Source: JAVEDQ01 sp035468175
GTDB lineage: Bacteria > Actinomycetota > Actinomycetes > Frankiales > Frankiaceae
Assembly: GCA_035468175.1 (NCBI GenBank)
Contig: DATITC010000060.1
Span: forward strand, 1 to 17,023
DNA length: 17,023 nucleotides
Direction: 5' to 3'
This document shows, piece by piece, positions 6,827 through 13,702 of this stretch (the first letter of the stretch is position 1; each line of letters starts with the position of its first letter). The notes under the pieces were generated by a model, which ran no database searches, was not told the DNA's origin, and was given only the letters and a program-made list of their open reading frames with translations. Both the position numbers and the translations under genes were made by a program.

Positions 6827-7710
6827 ACCGGGTTGCTCCGCAGCGCCCGCGTCTCGGTGCGCCGCAGCAGCACGCGACCGTTACTGATCTTCACCTCGAG
6901 CCGGGGTTGCGGCAGCTGCGCCGGCCCCTGCTCGACCTCCCCGTCCACGAGGCGGAACTTGCTGCCGTGCCACGGGCACTCGACGCAGTCGCCACTGATG
7001 CGGCCCTCGTGCAGCGGGGCGCCGCGGTGGGTGCAGCGGTCGAAGATGGCGACGATTCGGTCACTGACCCGGGACAGCAGCACGGGCACCCCGCCGGCCT
7101 CGACGTAGGTCGCCTTGCCTTCGGTCACGTCGGCGTCCGCGGCGACGTCGGTCCAGTCTTCGGGTGCGCCCTGGAACGCTGTCGTGTCGACGCCCACGCC
7201 GTAGGCGTAGGACAGGTGACCGCCGAGGTAGCCAGTGGCGGCGAGCAGACCGGCGCCGGCCAGCGCCAGCGCCTTCCCGCGGGCGTGCCGGCCGTGGCGG
7301 CGGGCCAGGTAGGACCAGCCGTAGATGCCGAGCGCGGCGTAGTTGCCGACGGCGTGCACCAGGCCGACCCGACGCTCGGCACCGAGGGTGTCGGACCAGT
7401 CGGACGCGCCGGTCGCCGCCGTCGGCAACGCGGCGAGCGCGCCGAACAGCGTGAGCTTGCGGGCGGCGTCTCGAGCGCCCTTGCCCCCGAAGAAGTCGAG
7501 GATGCTCACCGAGGTCCAGGCGCCGATGGGGACCGTGACCAGCATCGGGTGGGCCGGATGACCGAGCGGGGTGCCGGAGAGCAGGTCCTTCACCAGGCCG
7601 GTCGGGATGGCCTTACCGATGATCCCGGCCAGGAGCTCAGCGGGCTGGTCCAGGATCTCGGCGCTCTCGATACGGTGGACGGCTTCGACAGGCAGCGGCA
7701 TGGACGACAT
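6823..7710 (-). CDS. DUF2231 membrane domain fused to a Rieske [2Fe-2S] domain
   Basis: The 295-residue product joins two modules. Residues about 46-172 form a DUF2231-type membrane domain: LGHPAHPMLVTVPIGAW with His51 and His54, then four hydrophobic helices (about 54-76, 87-105, 118-136, 148-171). Residues about 187-285 form a Rieske domain with all ligands, Cys226 and His228 in CTHRGAP and Cys245 and His248 in CPWHGSKF. Rieske centres of this kind transfer electrons at moderate to high potential; the partner here is unknown. It is probably a membrane-anchored redox protein. I chose the ATG at 7708-7710 (MSSMPLPVEAV) because AGGGG lies 4 nt upstream; ATG 7701 is possible. An extension to 7794 gives only a low-complexity Arg-rich stretch. 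It is divergent from the DUF2252 gene, with a 93-nt gap. Confidence 0.88.
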   Translation of the reverse strand: MSSMPLPVEAVHRIESAEILDQPAELLAGIIGKAIPTGLVKDLLSGTPLGHPAHPMLVTVPIGAWTSVSILDFFGGKGARDAARKLTLFGALAALPTAATGASDWSDTLGAERRVGLVHAVGNYAALGIYGWSYLARRHGRHARGKALALAGAGLLAATGYLGGHLSYAYGVGVDTTAFQGAPEDWTDVAADADVTEGKATYVEAGGVPVLLSRVSDRIVAIFDRCTHRGAPLHEGRISGDCVECPWHGSKFRLVDGEVEQGPAQLPQPRLEVKISNGRVLLRRTETRALRSNPV

Positions 7711-7803
7711 CTTGCCCCTACGGCTGGGCGCTACGCCAGCGGGCCACGAGTAGCGGGTCCGACGGGGGATGTGGCGTGATCGACTCTCTGCCACACTGCC
7801 GCC
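7711..7803. promoter_or_regulatory. Divergent promoter region between the Rieske and DUF2252 genes
   Basis: This 93-nt gap must hold promoters for both directions. It contains a 6-bp inverted repeat, TGTGGC at 7770-7775 and GCCACA at 7790-7795, just before the DUF2252 start. That could be an operator or chance. No clear -35/-10 pair stands out, and the DUF2252 start has no Shine-Dalgarno sequence. Confidence 0.35.
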
Positions 7804-9744
7804 ATGCCCCCCGCGAAGCGTGGTCCCGCTCGGAAGTCGACGGCCGCCTCCGCGGCTGCTGACCCCACCCCCGAGGTGTCGCAGGCGGCCGCCAGGGCGA
7901 CGAAGAAGACGGTCGCGAAGGCGGCTCCGCGGAAGACGGGTTCGGCCGCGGCGAGCACGTCAGCGAGTCCGGCCGCGAGCCCGGCGACGAAGTCGGTCAG
8001 CGGCGCGGCGGCCCGTGCGCTGAGCAGCAGAGCCGCCCGCGTCGGCAAGTCGGTCGGATCCACCGTCGGGACCGTCGCGGGCCGAGCGGAGCACGCGGCG
8101 GAGACCGCGAGGGACGTGGTCGCCGCCGCCCGGCCGCCTGTCGGCAAAGCTCCCGCCCAGAAAACCCGGAAGGCTCCGGCCCAGAAAGCCCAGAGGGCTC
8201 CCGCGAAGAAGGCGGCAGCCCGCACGCCGAGCCCGGCGCCGACAACGAGCGCGGCACCGACAACGAGCCCGACCGTCGACAGCCCGCCCGAGGCCGCCCC
8301 ACCGCCACCGCCCGCACCCTCAACACAGGCACCGACTGCGGCACAAGCACCAGCACCGGCTCCGACTCCGGCTCCGGCTCCGGCTCCGGCTCCCGCGACC
8401 GCCTTCCGGGGCGAGGAGGACGCCGAGTCGGTCCGCGAGACCGGCCGCGCCATCCGTAAGCATCTCAAGCGGCAGGACCTCGGCACCTGGACGCCGCCCG
8501 CGGGCCGGCCCGAGGCACTGGACATCATCAGCGCGACCAACGTCGACCGAATCCCGTCCCTGATCCCGCTGCGGTGGACGCGCATGCTCGAGTCCCCCTT
8601 CGCGTACCTGCGCGGCGCCGCGTCGGTGATGGCCCACGACCTCGCCGGCTCCCCCACGAGCGGGCTTTCCGCGCAGATCTGCGGGGACGCGCACGTCGCC
8701 AACTTCGGTCTCTTCGCCTCCCGGGAACGCCAGCAGGTGATCGACGTCAACGACTTCGACGAGAGCCTGGTCGGCCCGTGGGAGTTCGACGTCAAGCGGC
8801 TCGCAGCGAGCATCGTCGTCGCCGGACGCGTCGCCGGCATCAAGGACAAGGCCTGCCGGGCGGCCGTCGCCGACGCGGTCCGCGTCTACCGCGAGGTGGT
8901 GCACACCCTCGCCGACATGCCGGTGCTGGCCAGCTGGTCCGCGTCGCTCGAGGGGCATCTGTCCCGGCACATCGGGATGGACGACCTCAAGCCGGTGCTC
9001 AAGGCCGTCTACGGGAAGGCGCGCAAGAACACGAGCGTCCGGGCCGCGGAGCGGATGGCGTCGAAGCACAAGGACGGCGGCTGGCGGTTCAACACCGAGC
9101 CGCCGGAGCTGACACGGCTACCCGAGAGCGAGTCCGCGGTCGTGCTCGCGGCGCTGGAGGAGTACGCGACGACCCTGCCGGCGACGCGGCAGGCGCTGCT
9201 CCGCCGCTTCGAGCCGGTCGACGTCGCGCTCCGGGTCGGCGGGCTGGGCAGCATCGGGCTGCGGACGTACGCGGTGCTGCTGCACGGCAACGGCGCGGAC
9301 GACCCGATGGTCCTGCAGGTCAAGGAATCGCGAGTGCCCGCCATCGCCCGGTGGATCGGCACCGGCGAGCCCGAGCGACACCAGGGCGAGCGAACCGTCG
9401 CCGCGCAACAGCTGATGCAGACGGCGAGTGACCCGATGCTCGGCTGGACCCGGATCGAAGGCCGGGACTACCTCGTGCGTCAGTTCCGGGACATGAAGGG
9501 CAGCGTTGACGCCACGCGGCTGAAGAAGGGCCAGATCGACGACTACGGCCGGCTCGTCGGCGCCCTGCTGGCCCGGGCGCACTGCCGGGGGCTGGACCCG
9601 CGGCTGCTGTCCGGTTACCTCGGCAACGGCGAGCAGCTCGACGCAGCGATGATCGAATTCGCACTCGGCTACGCCGACCAGACCGAGCGGGACCACGCAG
9701 CCCTCGTGAAGGCAGCGGACGAAGGTCGGGTCCCGACGGTCTGA
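7804..9744 (+). CDS. DUF2252 kinase-like protein with a histone H1-like Lys/Ala/Pro N-terminal tail
   Basis: The 646-residue product has two distinct parts. Residues about 1-200 are disordered and built from Lys, Ala, Pro, Ser and Thr: an early AATKKTVAKAAPRK stretch, three 8-residue repeats (KAPAQKTR, KAPAQKAQ, RAPAKKAA; 115-138), then Pro/Ala runs. Residues about 210-640 are a DUF2252 domain with GDAHVANFG at 294-302 and VIDVNDFDES at 312-321. These resemble the HGDxHxxN and DFD motifs of aminoglycoside phosphotransferase-like kinases, so a phosphotransferase fold is plausible but no substrate is known. The start is ATG 7804; no Shine-Dalgarno is visible, so leaderless or weak initiation is possible. 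The basic tail could bind DNA or another polyanion (inference). Confidence 0.87.
   Translation: MPPAKRGPARKSTAASAAADPTPEVSQAAARATKKTVAKAAPRKTGSAAASTSASPAASPATKSVSGAAARALSSRAARVGKSVGSTVGTVAGRAEHAAETARDVVAAARPPVGKAPAQKTRKAPAQKAQRAPAKKAAARTPSPAPTTSAAPTTSPTVDSPPEAAPPPPPAPSTQAPTAAQAPAPAPTPAPAPAPAPATAFRGEEDAESVRETGRAIRKHLKRQDLGTWTPPAGRPEALDIISATNVDRIPSLIPLRWTRMLESPFAYLRGAASVMAHDLAGSPTSGLSAQICGDAHVANFGLFASRERQQVIDVNDFDESLVGPWEFDVKRLAASIVVAGRVAGIKDKACRAAVADAVRVYREVVHTLADMPVLASWSASLEGHLSRHIGMDDLKPVLKAVYGKARKNTSVRAAERMASKHKDGGWRFNTEPPELTRLPESESAVVLAALEEYATTLPATRQALLRRFEPVDVALRVGGLGSIGLRTYAVLLHGNGADDPMVLQVKESRVPAIARWIGTGEPERHQGERTVAAQQLMQTASDPMLGWTRIEGRDYLVRQFRDMKGSVDATRLKKGQIDDYGRLVGALLARAHCRGLDPRLLSGYLGNGEQLDAAMIEFALGYADQTERDHAALVKAADEGRVPTV
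8146..8217 (+). repeat. Three 24-bp repeats encoding K/R-A-P-A-x-K octapeptides
   Basis: Three consecutive 24-nt units in the DUF2252 gene encode KAPAQKTR, KAPAQKAQ and RAPAKKAA. They differ at synonymous and some coding positions. Such Lys-Ala-Pro repeats are typical of H1-like bacterial nucleoid proteins. Confidence 0.75.
8358..8393 (+). repeat. Hexamer microsatellite (GGCTCC), six copies
   Basis: Six tandem hexamers, one of them GACTCC, lie in the DUF2252 gene and encode an Ala-Pro run. Because the unit is 6 bp, slippage would change length by two residues without breaking the frame. Confidence 0.8.
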
Positions 9745-9772
9745 CCGCACGGGCCGTCCGGACGACCGGATC

Positions 9773-9806
9773 GCTGGCGGCCGGCGGCCGGCGGCCGGGT
9801 GCCAGC
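9773..9806 (+). terminator. GC-rich hairpin after the DUF2252 gene with a 3x GGCGGCC tandem repeat
   Basis: GCTGGC at 9773-9778 pairs with GCCAGC at 9801-9806. Between them lie three perfect tandem copies of GGCGGCC (9776-9796), themselves able to pair. The position 29 nt after the stop suits a terminator without a T-tract. Confidence 0.45.
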
Positions 9807-9853
9807 AACTGTCGCCGGCGTGGTGGAGTGCGGTCTTTCCGATGCCGATGCAT

Positions 9854-9874
9854 GAGCAGGGACCTCACCTGCTC
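9854..9874 (+). promoter_or_regulatory. Hairpin in the leader of the M15 lipoprotein gene
   Basis: GAGCAGG at 9854-9860 pairs perfectly with CCTGCTC at 9868-9874 over a 7-nt loop, ending 20 nt before GTG 9895. As RNA it would sit just upstream of the ribosome site; as DNA it could be an operator. Confidence 0.4.
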
Positions 9875-9894
9875 TGCTCGCGAACGGATGCCAC

Positions 9895-10476
9895 GTGTCG
9901 GTTTTCACGTCCATCCGTCCACGACTTCTGATCGTTCCCCTGCTCCTGTTGGTAGCCCTCATCGCGAGCTGCACGCCCGCCCCGAACCCGATCAGCCCGG
10001 CGAACCACCCGACCACGGTCGCCGGTCAGCGCGACGGCTACCTCCCGGCGTCCGTGCTGTACACGCAAGGTCCGCTGTGCAAGGCCTACCGGCAGGCCGC
10101 CGGGAGCCTGGTGGCGATGCTCGCCGCCGCGCGGCGCGACGGCGTCAACCTTGCGCCGGAGGAGTGCTACCGCGACTACGCAGGTCAGGTCTACTGGCGG
10201 CAGTACTGGTGCGCGCACGGCGCCTGCGGCAACGCGGCGATCCCCGGCACGAGCAACCACGGCTGGGGAAAGGCCGTCGACCTCAGGGACCAGTTCGGGG
10301 AGCTCACTCACTCCTCACCGGGCTACCGGTGGATGCGGGCGCACGCCGGCAGCTGGGGCTGGAACCAGCCGGCGAACCTGGGCGAGGCCTGGCACTGGGA
10401 GTGGGTCGGCGACGGCGGCACGTTGCACGGCTACACCGTTCACCCCGAGTTGTTCGGATGGGCGGCCTTCCGCTGA
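9895..10476 (+). CDS. Lipoprotein D-alanyl-D-alanine carboxypeptidase, VanY/M15 family
   Basis: The 193-residue product starts with a lipoprotein signal: basic start, hydrophobic LLIVPLLLLVALIAS, and lipobox IASC with lipidated Cys26, so it should be anchored to the outer face of the membrane. The rest is an M15 zinc peptidase: GTSNHGWGKAVDL supplies His122 and Asp129, and EAWHWEW supplies catalytic Glu164 and zinc ligand His167. Such enzymes cut the terminal D-Ala of cell-wall peptides or act as endolysin-like peptidases. Paired cysteines (62, 91, 106, 111) suggest disulfides in the exported domain. GTG 9895 is preceded only by a weak CGGA. An intervening 7-bp hairpin lies in the leader. It is convergent with the copper oxidase gene, 27 nt apart. 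Confidence 0.9.
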   Translation: MSVFTSIRPRLLIVPLLLLVALIASCTPAPNPISPANHPTTVAGQRDGYLPASVLYTQGPLCKAYRQAAGSLVAMLAAARRDGVNLAPEECYRDYAGQVYWRQYWCAHGACGNAAIPGTSNHGWGKAVDLRDQFGELTHSSPGYRWMRAHAGSWGWNQPANLGEAWHWEWVGDGGTLHGYTVHPELFGWAAFR

Positions 10477-10503
10477 GTGCCCGACGGCACCGGCAGCGCG
10501 ACG

Positions 10504-12726
10504 TCAGTCCTTCGCCAGGGGAACGTCTCGCGGAAGCAGCTTCGATTCCGGCACCGGGTGGGTGAGGTCGAGGTCCGGAGGTGGGGGCGGCGGCGGAGGC
10601 GCGAGCCAGCTCTGCCAGTGCTCCGCGTTGACGACCGGCGGGATCGCCGTCTGGAAGCGGTTCAGCAGCCCCATCGATTCGATCTCCTGCGGGTTCATCG
10701 GCGCGAAGCCGGGAGCCGTCGGCGCGACCTGGAGGTAGCGCCCCATCGACGGCACGCCGTGTGAGAGCAGGAAGAGCAGGTAGATGCCTGGCGTCGCGAC
10801 GTAGCCGTCGGGCGGTGCCTGCACCGACAGGGTCGAGTCGGTCCGGCTGACGATCGTCAGCTCGACGAGCCGCTGGTTGAAGTTGAACGAGTGGGTGACG
10901 GAGCCGCAGCGCACGATGACCACCTCGTCCACGCTCGCCGCGTCCGGGGTCGAGATCGGGAACGTCTGGTCGTACTGCACGCCGGCGGGGGCGTCCGCCA
11001 ACGTCGGCCGCGCACCGGCGAAGAGGTATGGCGGGCTGTAAAGCTCGATCCGCAGTTCGCCTACGTCGTAGGGCGGCTGGTTCCACGAGCCGTCCGTCCC
11101 AGCGGTGAGCACGCGCGCATCCGGGAGCAGGATCGCGGTGGCGTGGTAAAGCCTCGCGACGGTGGCGTTCGCGACGAGTTTCCAGGTGTCGGTACTCGGG
11201 TCGTAGATCTCGGCTTCGTAGACGGGCGCCGCCGAATTGTCGGACTGGCCCTGGTCACTGCCGTTGCAGACGAAGACCGTGCCGTCGGGGAGCAGCACGG
11301 AATCCGGCATGACTCGCGGGTGGGTCATCGGGGCTACCAGCCTCCACCCCATCGGGTTGGCTTCGGTGTCGAGCACCTCGGCCGTGCGGGTGGCGGGCGC
11401 CGAGAGCCCTCCGGTGGGGCCGCCACCACCGATCATCATCACGCTGGCCCGGTAGGGCGGCGTGCTCGTCGGGCGCAACGGCAACAGCGCTACCGTCCCT
11501 TCCACGCCGTAGGTGCGGCTCGCCCGGTCCGGCCGGTTAGCGGCCTCCAGGGTGCCGGGCCGGACCTGGAAGGTCTGCAGGTCCAGGAACTGGGTGGTCG
11601 TGTTCGCGTGGACCAGAGCCGTCTTGTTCGGCAGGACGATCAGGAAGGGGTAGAGCGCGGCACCCGGCCGGAGGATGTCGATCACCCCCGTCTCCGGCGC
11701 CAGGCCGGTCGCCCGGTCCCAGACCTCGAAGGTGTTGTTGACCTGAAGCGGAGGGATGTCGCTGCGAGCGTGCCCGCCGGTGAAGAGGACTCTCCCGTCG
11801 GGCAGCGTCGTCGCCGACGGGTACCAGCGCGGCATGCGCATGTCCCCGAGGTAGTGCCAGTGGCCGCCGCCCGGCCCGCCGGGGATGAACTCGTGGATCG
11901 CCTGGACGGGCTTGGGGCGGACGTAGCCCTCCCGGTCCCCGCCGACTACGATCAACCGGCCGTCCGGGAGGAACGCGTGACCCCCGCAGAAGATGTTCTC
12001 GAGGTCGGGCAGCGGCCCCTCGTAGGACGGGTGGAGCAACGAGCCGGAGGCGAGGTCGAGCACGGTGGACACCGCATACAGCGGCGGGTTCGGATCCTGG
12101 GTCGGGTCATCCGGGGGCCGGAAGCTCCAGAACAGCACCTGGTTGGTGTGCAGGAGCGCGGCGTGCACCCCGATGACACCGGAGGTGAACGGGGCCATCT
12201 CCCAGCGGCCGGCGTCGGCCGGAGGGCGGGTCGACGGCTGCGGAGCCGGGTAGACGACGTAGGCGTCGCGTCGGTCCCAGAAGACCGCGGCGCGTTCGAA
12301 GTGGCTGGCCCGGCCCCGCAGCACGTCCTGCTCGTCGCTGGTCGGGAAGCCGTAGCCGCTGTGCTCGGGGCCCCCGTCGGCCGAATACCGGGCGAGGATG
12401 GCGCCGTGCACCTCGTGCGCCCCGATCGCGGGAGTCCAGTAGATCGAGCCGCCCTGGAAGTCGTTGAACCGGCCGTTCACGACGGAGGTCTCATCGGTCC
12501 GCGGGTAGCCGAGGAAGCCCGTCTCCCACCCCAACGCCTGCCATTTGTCCCGGATGGCGCCGTGGACCTCGTGCGCTCCCGTGCTCGGGCTCCAGTAGAT
12601 CGAGCCGCCTTGATAATGCGTGAACCGTCCCCTGCCGTCCGGGGTATGCATCTCGCCGGTGACGGCCTGCCCGAGAAAGCCCTGGGGCCCCCCAAGTGCG
12701 TTGTACTTGTCGGTGATCGCGGACAT
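10504..12726 (-). CDS. Galactose/glyoxal oxidase-type radical copper protein with N-terminal LGFP repeats
   Basis: The 740-residue product has three LGFP-type repeats (about 1-56, 57-108, 109-160; GFLGQAVTGE, GFLGYPRTDE, GYGFPTSDE), a kelch-type propeller (about 175-565), and a DUF1929-type C-terminal domain (about 570-668). It ends in a Pro-rich tail with nine consecutive Pro. Residues matching the galactose oxidase copper/radical site are all present: Cys247 (IFCGGHAFLPDGR) and Tyr302 (MPRWYPSATTLPDGR) for the Cys-Tyr cofactor, Tyr527-His528 (RLYHATAILLPD), and His612 (VTHSFNFNQR). It should oxidise an alcohol or aldehyde to the next state and make H2O2; the substrate is unknown. The start is ATG at 12724-12726 with GGGGGAG 4 nt upstream. 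No signal peptide is visible, odd for wall-binding LGFP repeats. Confidence 0.9.
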   Translation of the reverse strand: MSAITDKYNALGGPQGFLGQAVTGEMHTPDGRGRFTHYQGGSIYWSPSTGAHEVHGAIRDKWQALGWETGFLGYPRTDETSVVNGRFNDFQGGSIYWTPAIGAHEVHGAILARYSADGGPEHSGYGFPTSDEQDVLRGRASHFERAAVFWDRRDAYVVYPAPQPSTRPPADAGRWEMAPFTSGVIGVHAALLHTNQVLFWSFRPPDDPTQDPNPPLYAVSTVLDLASGSLLHPSYEGPLPDLENIFCGGHAFLPDGRLIVVGGDREGYVRPKPVQAIHEFIPGGPGGGHWHYLGDMRMPRWYPSATTLPDGRVLFTGGHARSDIPPLQVNNTFEVWDRATGLAPETGVIDILRPGAALYPFLIVLPNKTALVHANTTTQFLDLQTFQVRPGTLEAANRPDRASRTYGVEGTVALLPLRPTSTPPYRASVMMIGGGGPTGGLSAPATRTAEVLDTEANPMGWRLVAPMTHPRVMPDSVLLPDGTVFVCNGSDQGQSDNSAAPVYEAEIYDPSTDTWKLVANATVARLYHATAILLPDARVLTAGTDGSWNQPPYDVGELRIELYSPPYLFAGARPTLADAPAGVQYDQTFPISTPDAASVDEVVIVRCGSVTHSFNFNQRLVELTIVSRTDSTLSVQAPPDGYVATPGIYLLFLLSHGVPSMGRYLQVAPTAPGFAPMNPQEIESMGLLNRFQTAIPPVVNAEHWQSWLAPPPPPPPPDLDLTHPVPESKLLPRDVPLAKD

Positions 12727-12917
12727 GGCACTCCCCCGCATGCTCGTCGAGGCCGATCGGTCCGGCCGCGAACACCTAAGCGGGTTCAGCTGTCGCCGGG
12801 AAGGCCCCACACGCAAAGGGGGCAGAAGAACGTCCGGAGCCCCGGAAACCGAGTGCGCTTTCCGATGGCTTTCGGACGATTTGGGCGCGCCTTTGCGGTC
12901 AGCGCCGACGGCGACGA
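12727..12917 (-). promoter_or_regulatory. Leader and promoter region of the LGFP-copper oxidase gene
   Basis: This 191-nt gap after msrA is long enough for a separate promoter. It holds a small hairpin, TCCGG at 12833-12837 and CCGGA at 12842-12846, which may end msrA transcription. The ribosome site GGGGGAG is at 12731-12737. I could not assign a -10/-35 pair. Confidence 0.4.
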
Positions 12918-13565
12918 CTACTCAGCCGCGGCGAGACCCACCGGACAGGAGACACCGGTGCCGCCGAGGCCGCAGTAGCCGTTCGGCACCTTGGCCAGGT
13001 ACTGCTGGTGGTAGTCCTCGGCCGGGTAGAAGGCGCCCGCCGGCAGGATCTCCGTGGTGATCGGGCTGTAGCCGGCCTGCGCCAACCGCTGCCCGTAGGC
13101 CACCCGGCTCGCCTCGGCGACCTCGTGCTGGGCCTCGCTCGTCGGGTAGATGGCTGAGCGGTACTGGGTGCCGACGTCGTTGCCCTGACGCATGCCCTGC
13201 GTCGGGTCGTGCGACTCCCAGAACACCTTGAGCAGGTTCTCGACGCTCACCTTCGAGGGGTCGAACACCACCCGGACGGCCTCGGTGTGTCCGGTGCGGC
13301 CCGAACACACCTCCTCGTAGGTCGGGTTCGGGGTGAAGCCGCCGGCGTAGCCGACCTCGGTCGAGTAGACACCCTCGGTCTCCCAGAACACGCGCTCGGC
13401 CCCCCAGAAACAGCCGAGGCCGACGATGATCTCGTCGAAGCCCTGCGGAACCGGAGCGTCGAGCGGGGTCCCGAGCACGAAGTGCCGCGCGGGGACGGGG
13501 ATGCGACGGTCGCGGCCGGGCAGAGCCTCGTCCGCGGTGGGGATGGTGGTCTTCTTACGCGTCAT
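12918..13565 (-). CDS. msrA: Peptide-methionine (S)-S-oxide reductase
   Basis: MsrA reduces methionine-S-sulfoxide in proteins back to methionine, using thioredoxin. The 215-residue product has the catalytic motif GLGCFWGAERVFW with Cys52, the family segments VGYAGGFTPNPTYEEVCSG and GHTEAVRVVFDP, and the two C-terminal resolving cysteines, Cys198 in NGYCGLGG and Cys207 in SCPVG. This matches the three-cysteine E. coli-type enzyme. The start at 13563-13565 (MTRKK) is preferred over ATG 13571 because GAGG lies about 7 nt upstream of it, while the same site would be too close to 13571. It lies between an S9 peptidase gene and a predicted H2O2-producing oxidase, all on the same strand. Confidence 0.96.
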   Translation of the reverse strand: MTRKKTTIPTADEALPGRDRRIPVPARHFVLGTPLDAPVPQGFDEIIVGLGCFWGAERVFWETEGVYSTEVGYAGGFTPNPTYEEVCSGRTGHTEAVRVVFDPSKVSVENLLKVFWESHDPTQGMRQGNDVGTQYRSAIYPTSEAQHEVAEASRVAYGQRLAQAGYSPITTEILPAGAFYPAEDYHQQYLAKVPNGYCGLGGTGVSCPVGLAAAE

Positions 13566-13628
13566 CCACATGCCTCGTTCAACACCCGAACGCGTCCCGT
13601 CGTTCCGTGAGAACCCCCGCCCCCCTCC

Positions 13629-13683
13629 GTCGATCAACTGCACCGAACAGCCGCGGACGGCGGTCACCGGACAGTTGATCGAC
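13629..13683. repeat. 12-bp perfect inverted repeat between the S9 and msrA genes
   Basis: GTCGATCAACTG at 13629-13640 is repeated in reverse complement at 13672-13683, with a 31-nt spacer that can itself fold (GCCG/CGGC around a CGGA loop). I saw no second copy in the window. It could be a terminator for the S9 gene, an operator for msrA, or one copy of a dispersed palindromic element. Confidence 0.65.
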
Positions 13684-13702
13684 CTCGGCGGGCGGGACGG
13701 CT

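Noticed and set aside
9776..9796. GGCGGCC tandem repeats as a possible CRISPR or iteron array
   Set aside because: The units are 7 bp and directly adjacent with no spacers. They fit a GC-rich hairpin after a stop codon.
9745..9894. A c-di-AMP (ydaO-type) riboswitch before the M15 peptidase gene
   Set aside because: The 150-nt leader lacks the conserved core segments I know for that class. Only a simple hairpin and a GC-rich terminator-like element are visible.
10891..12978. A 695-codon plus-strand open frame opposite the copper oxidase gene
   Set aside because: It is low-complexity Arg/Val/Gly sequence with no domain, antisense to a gene with complete active-site motifs.
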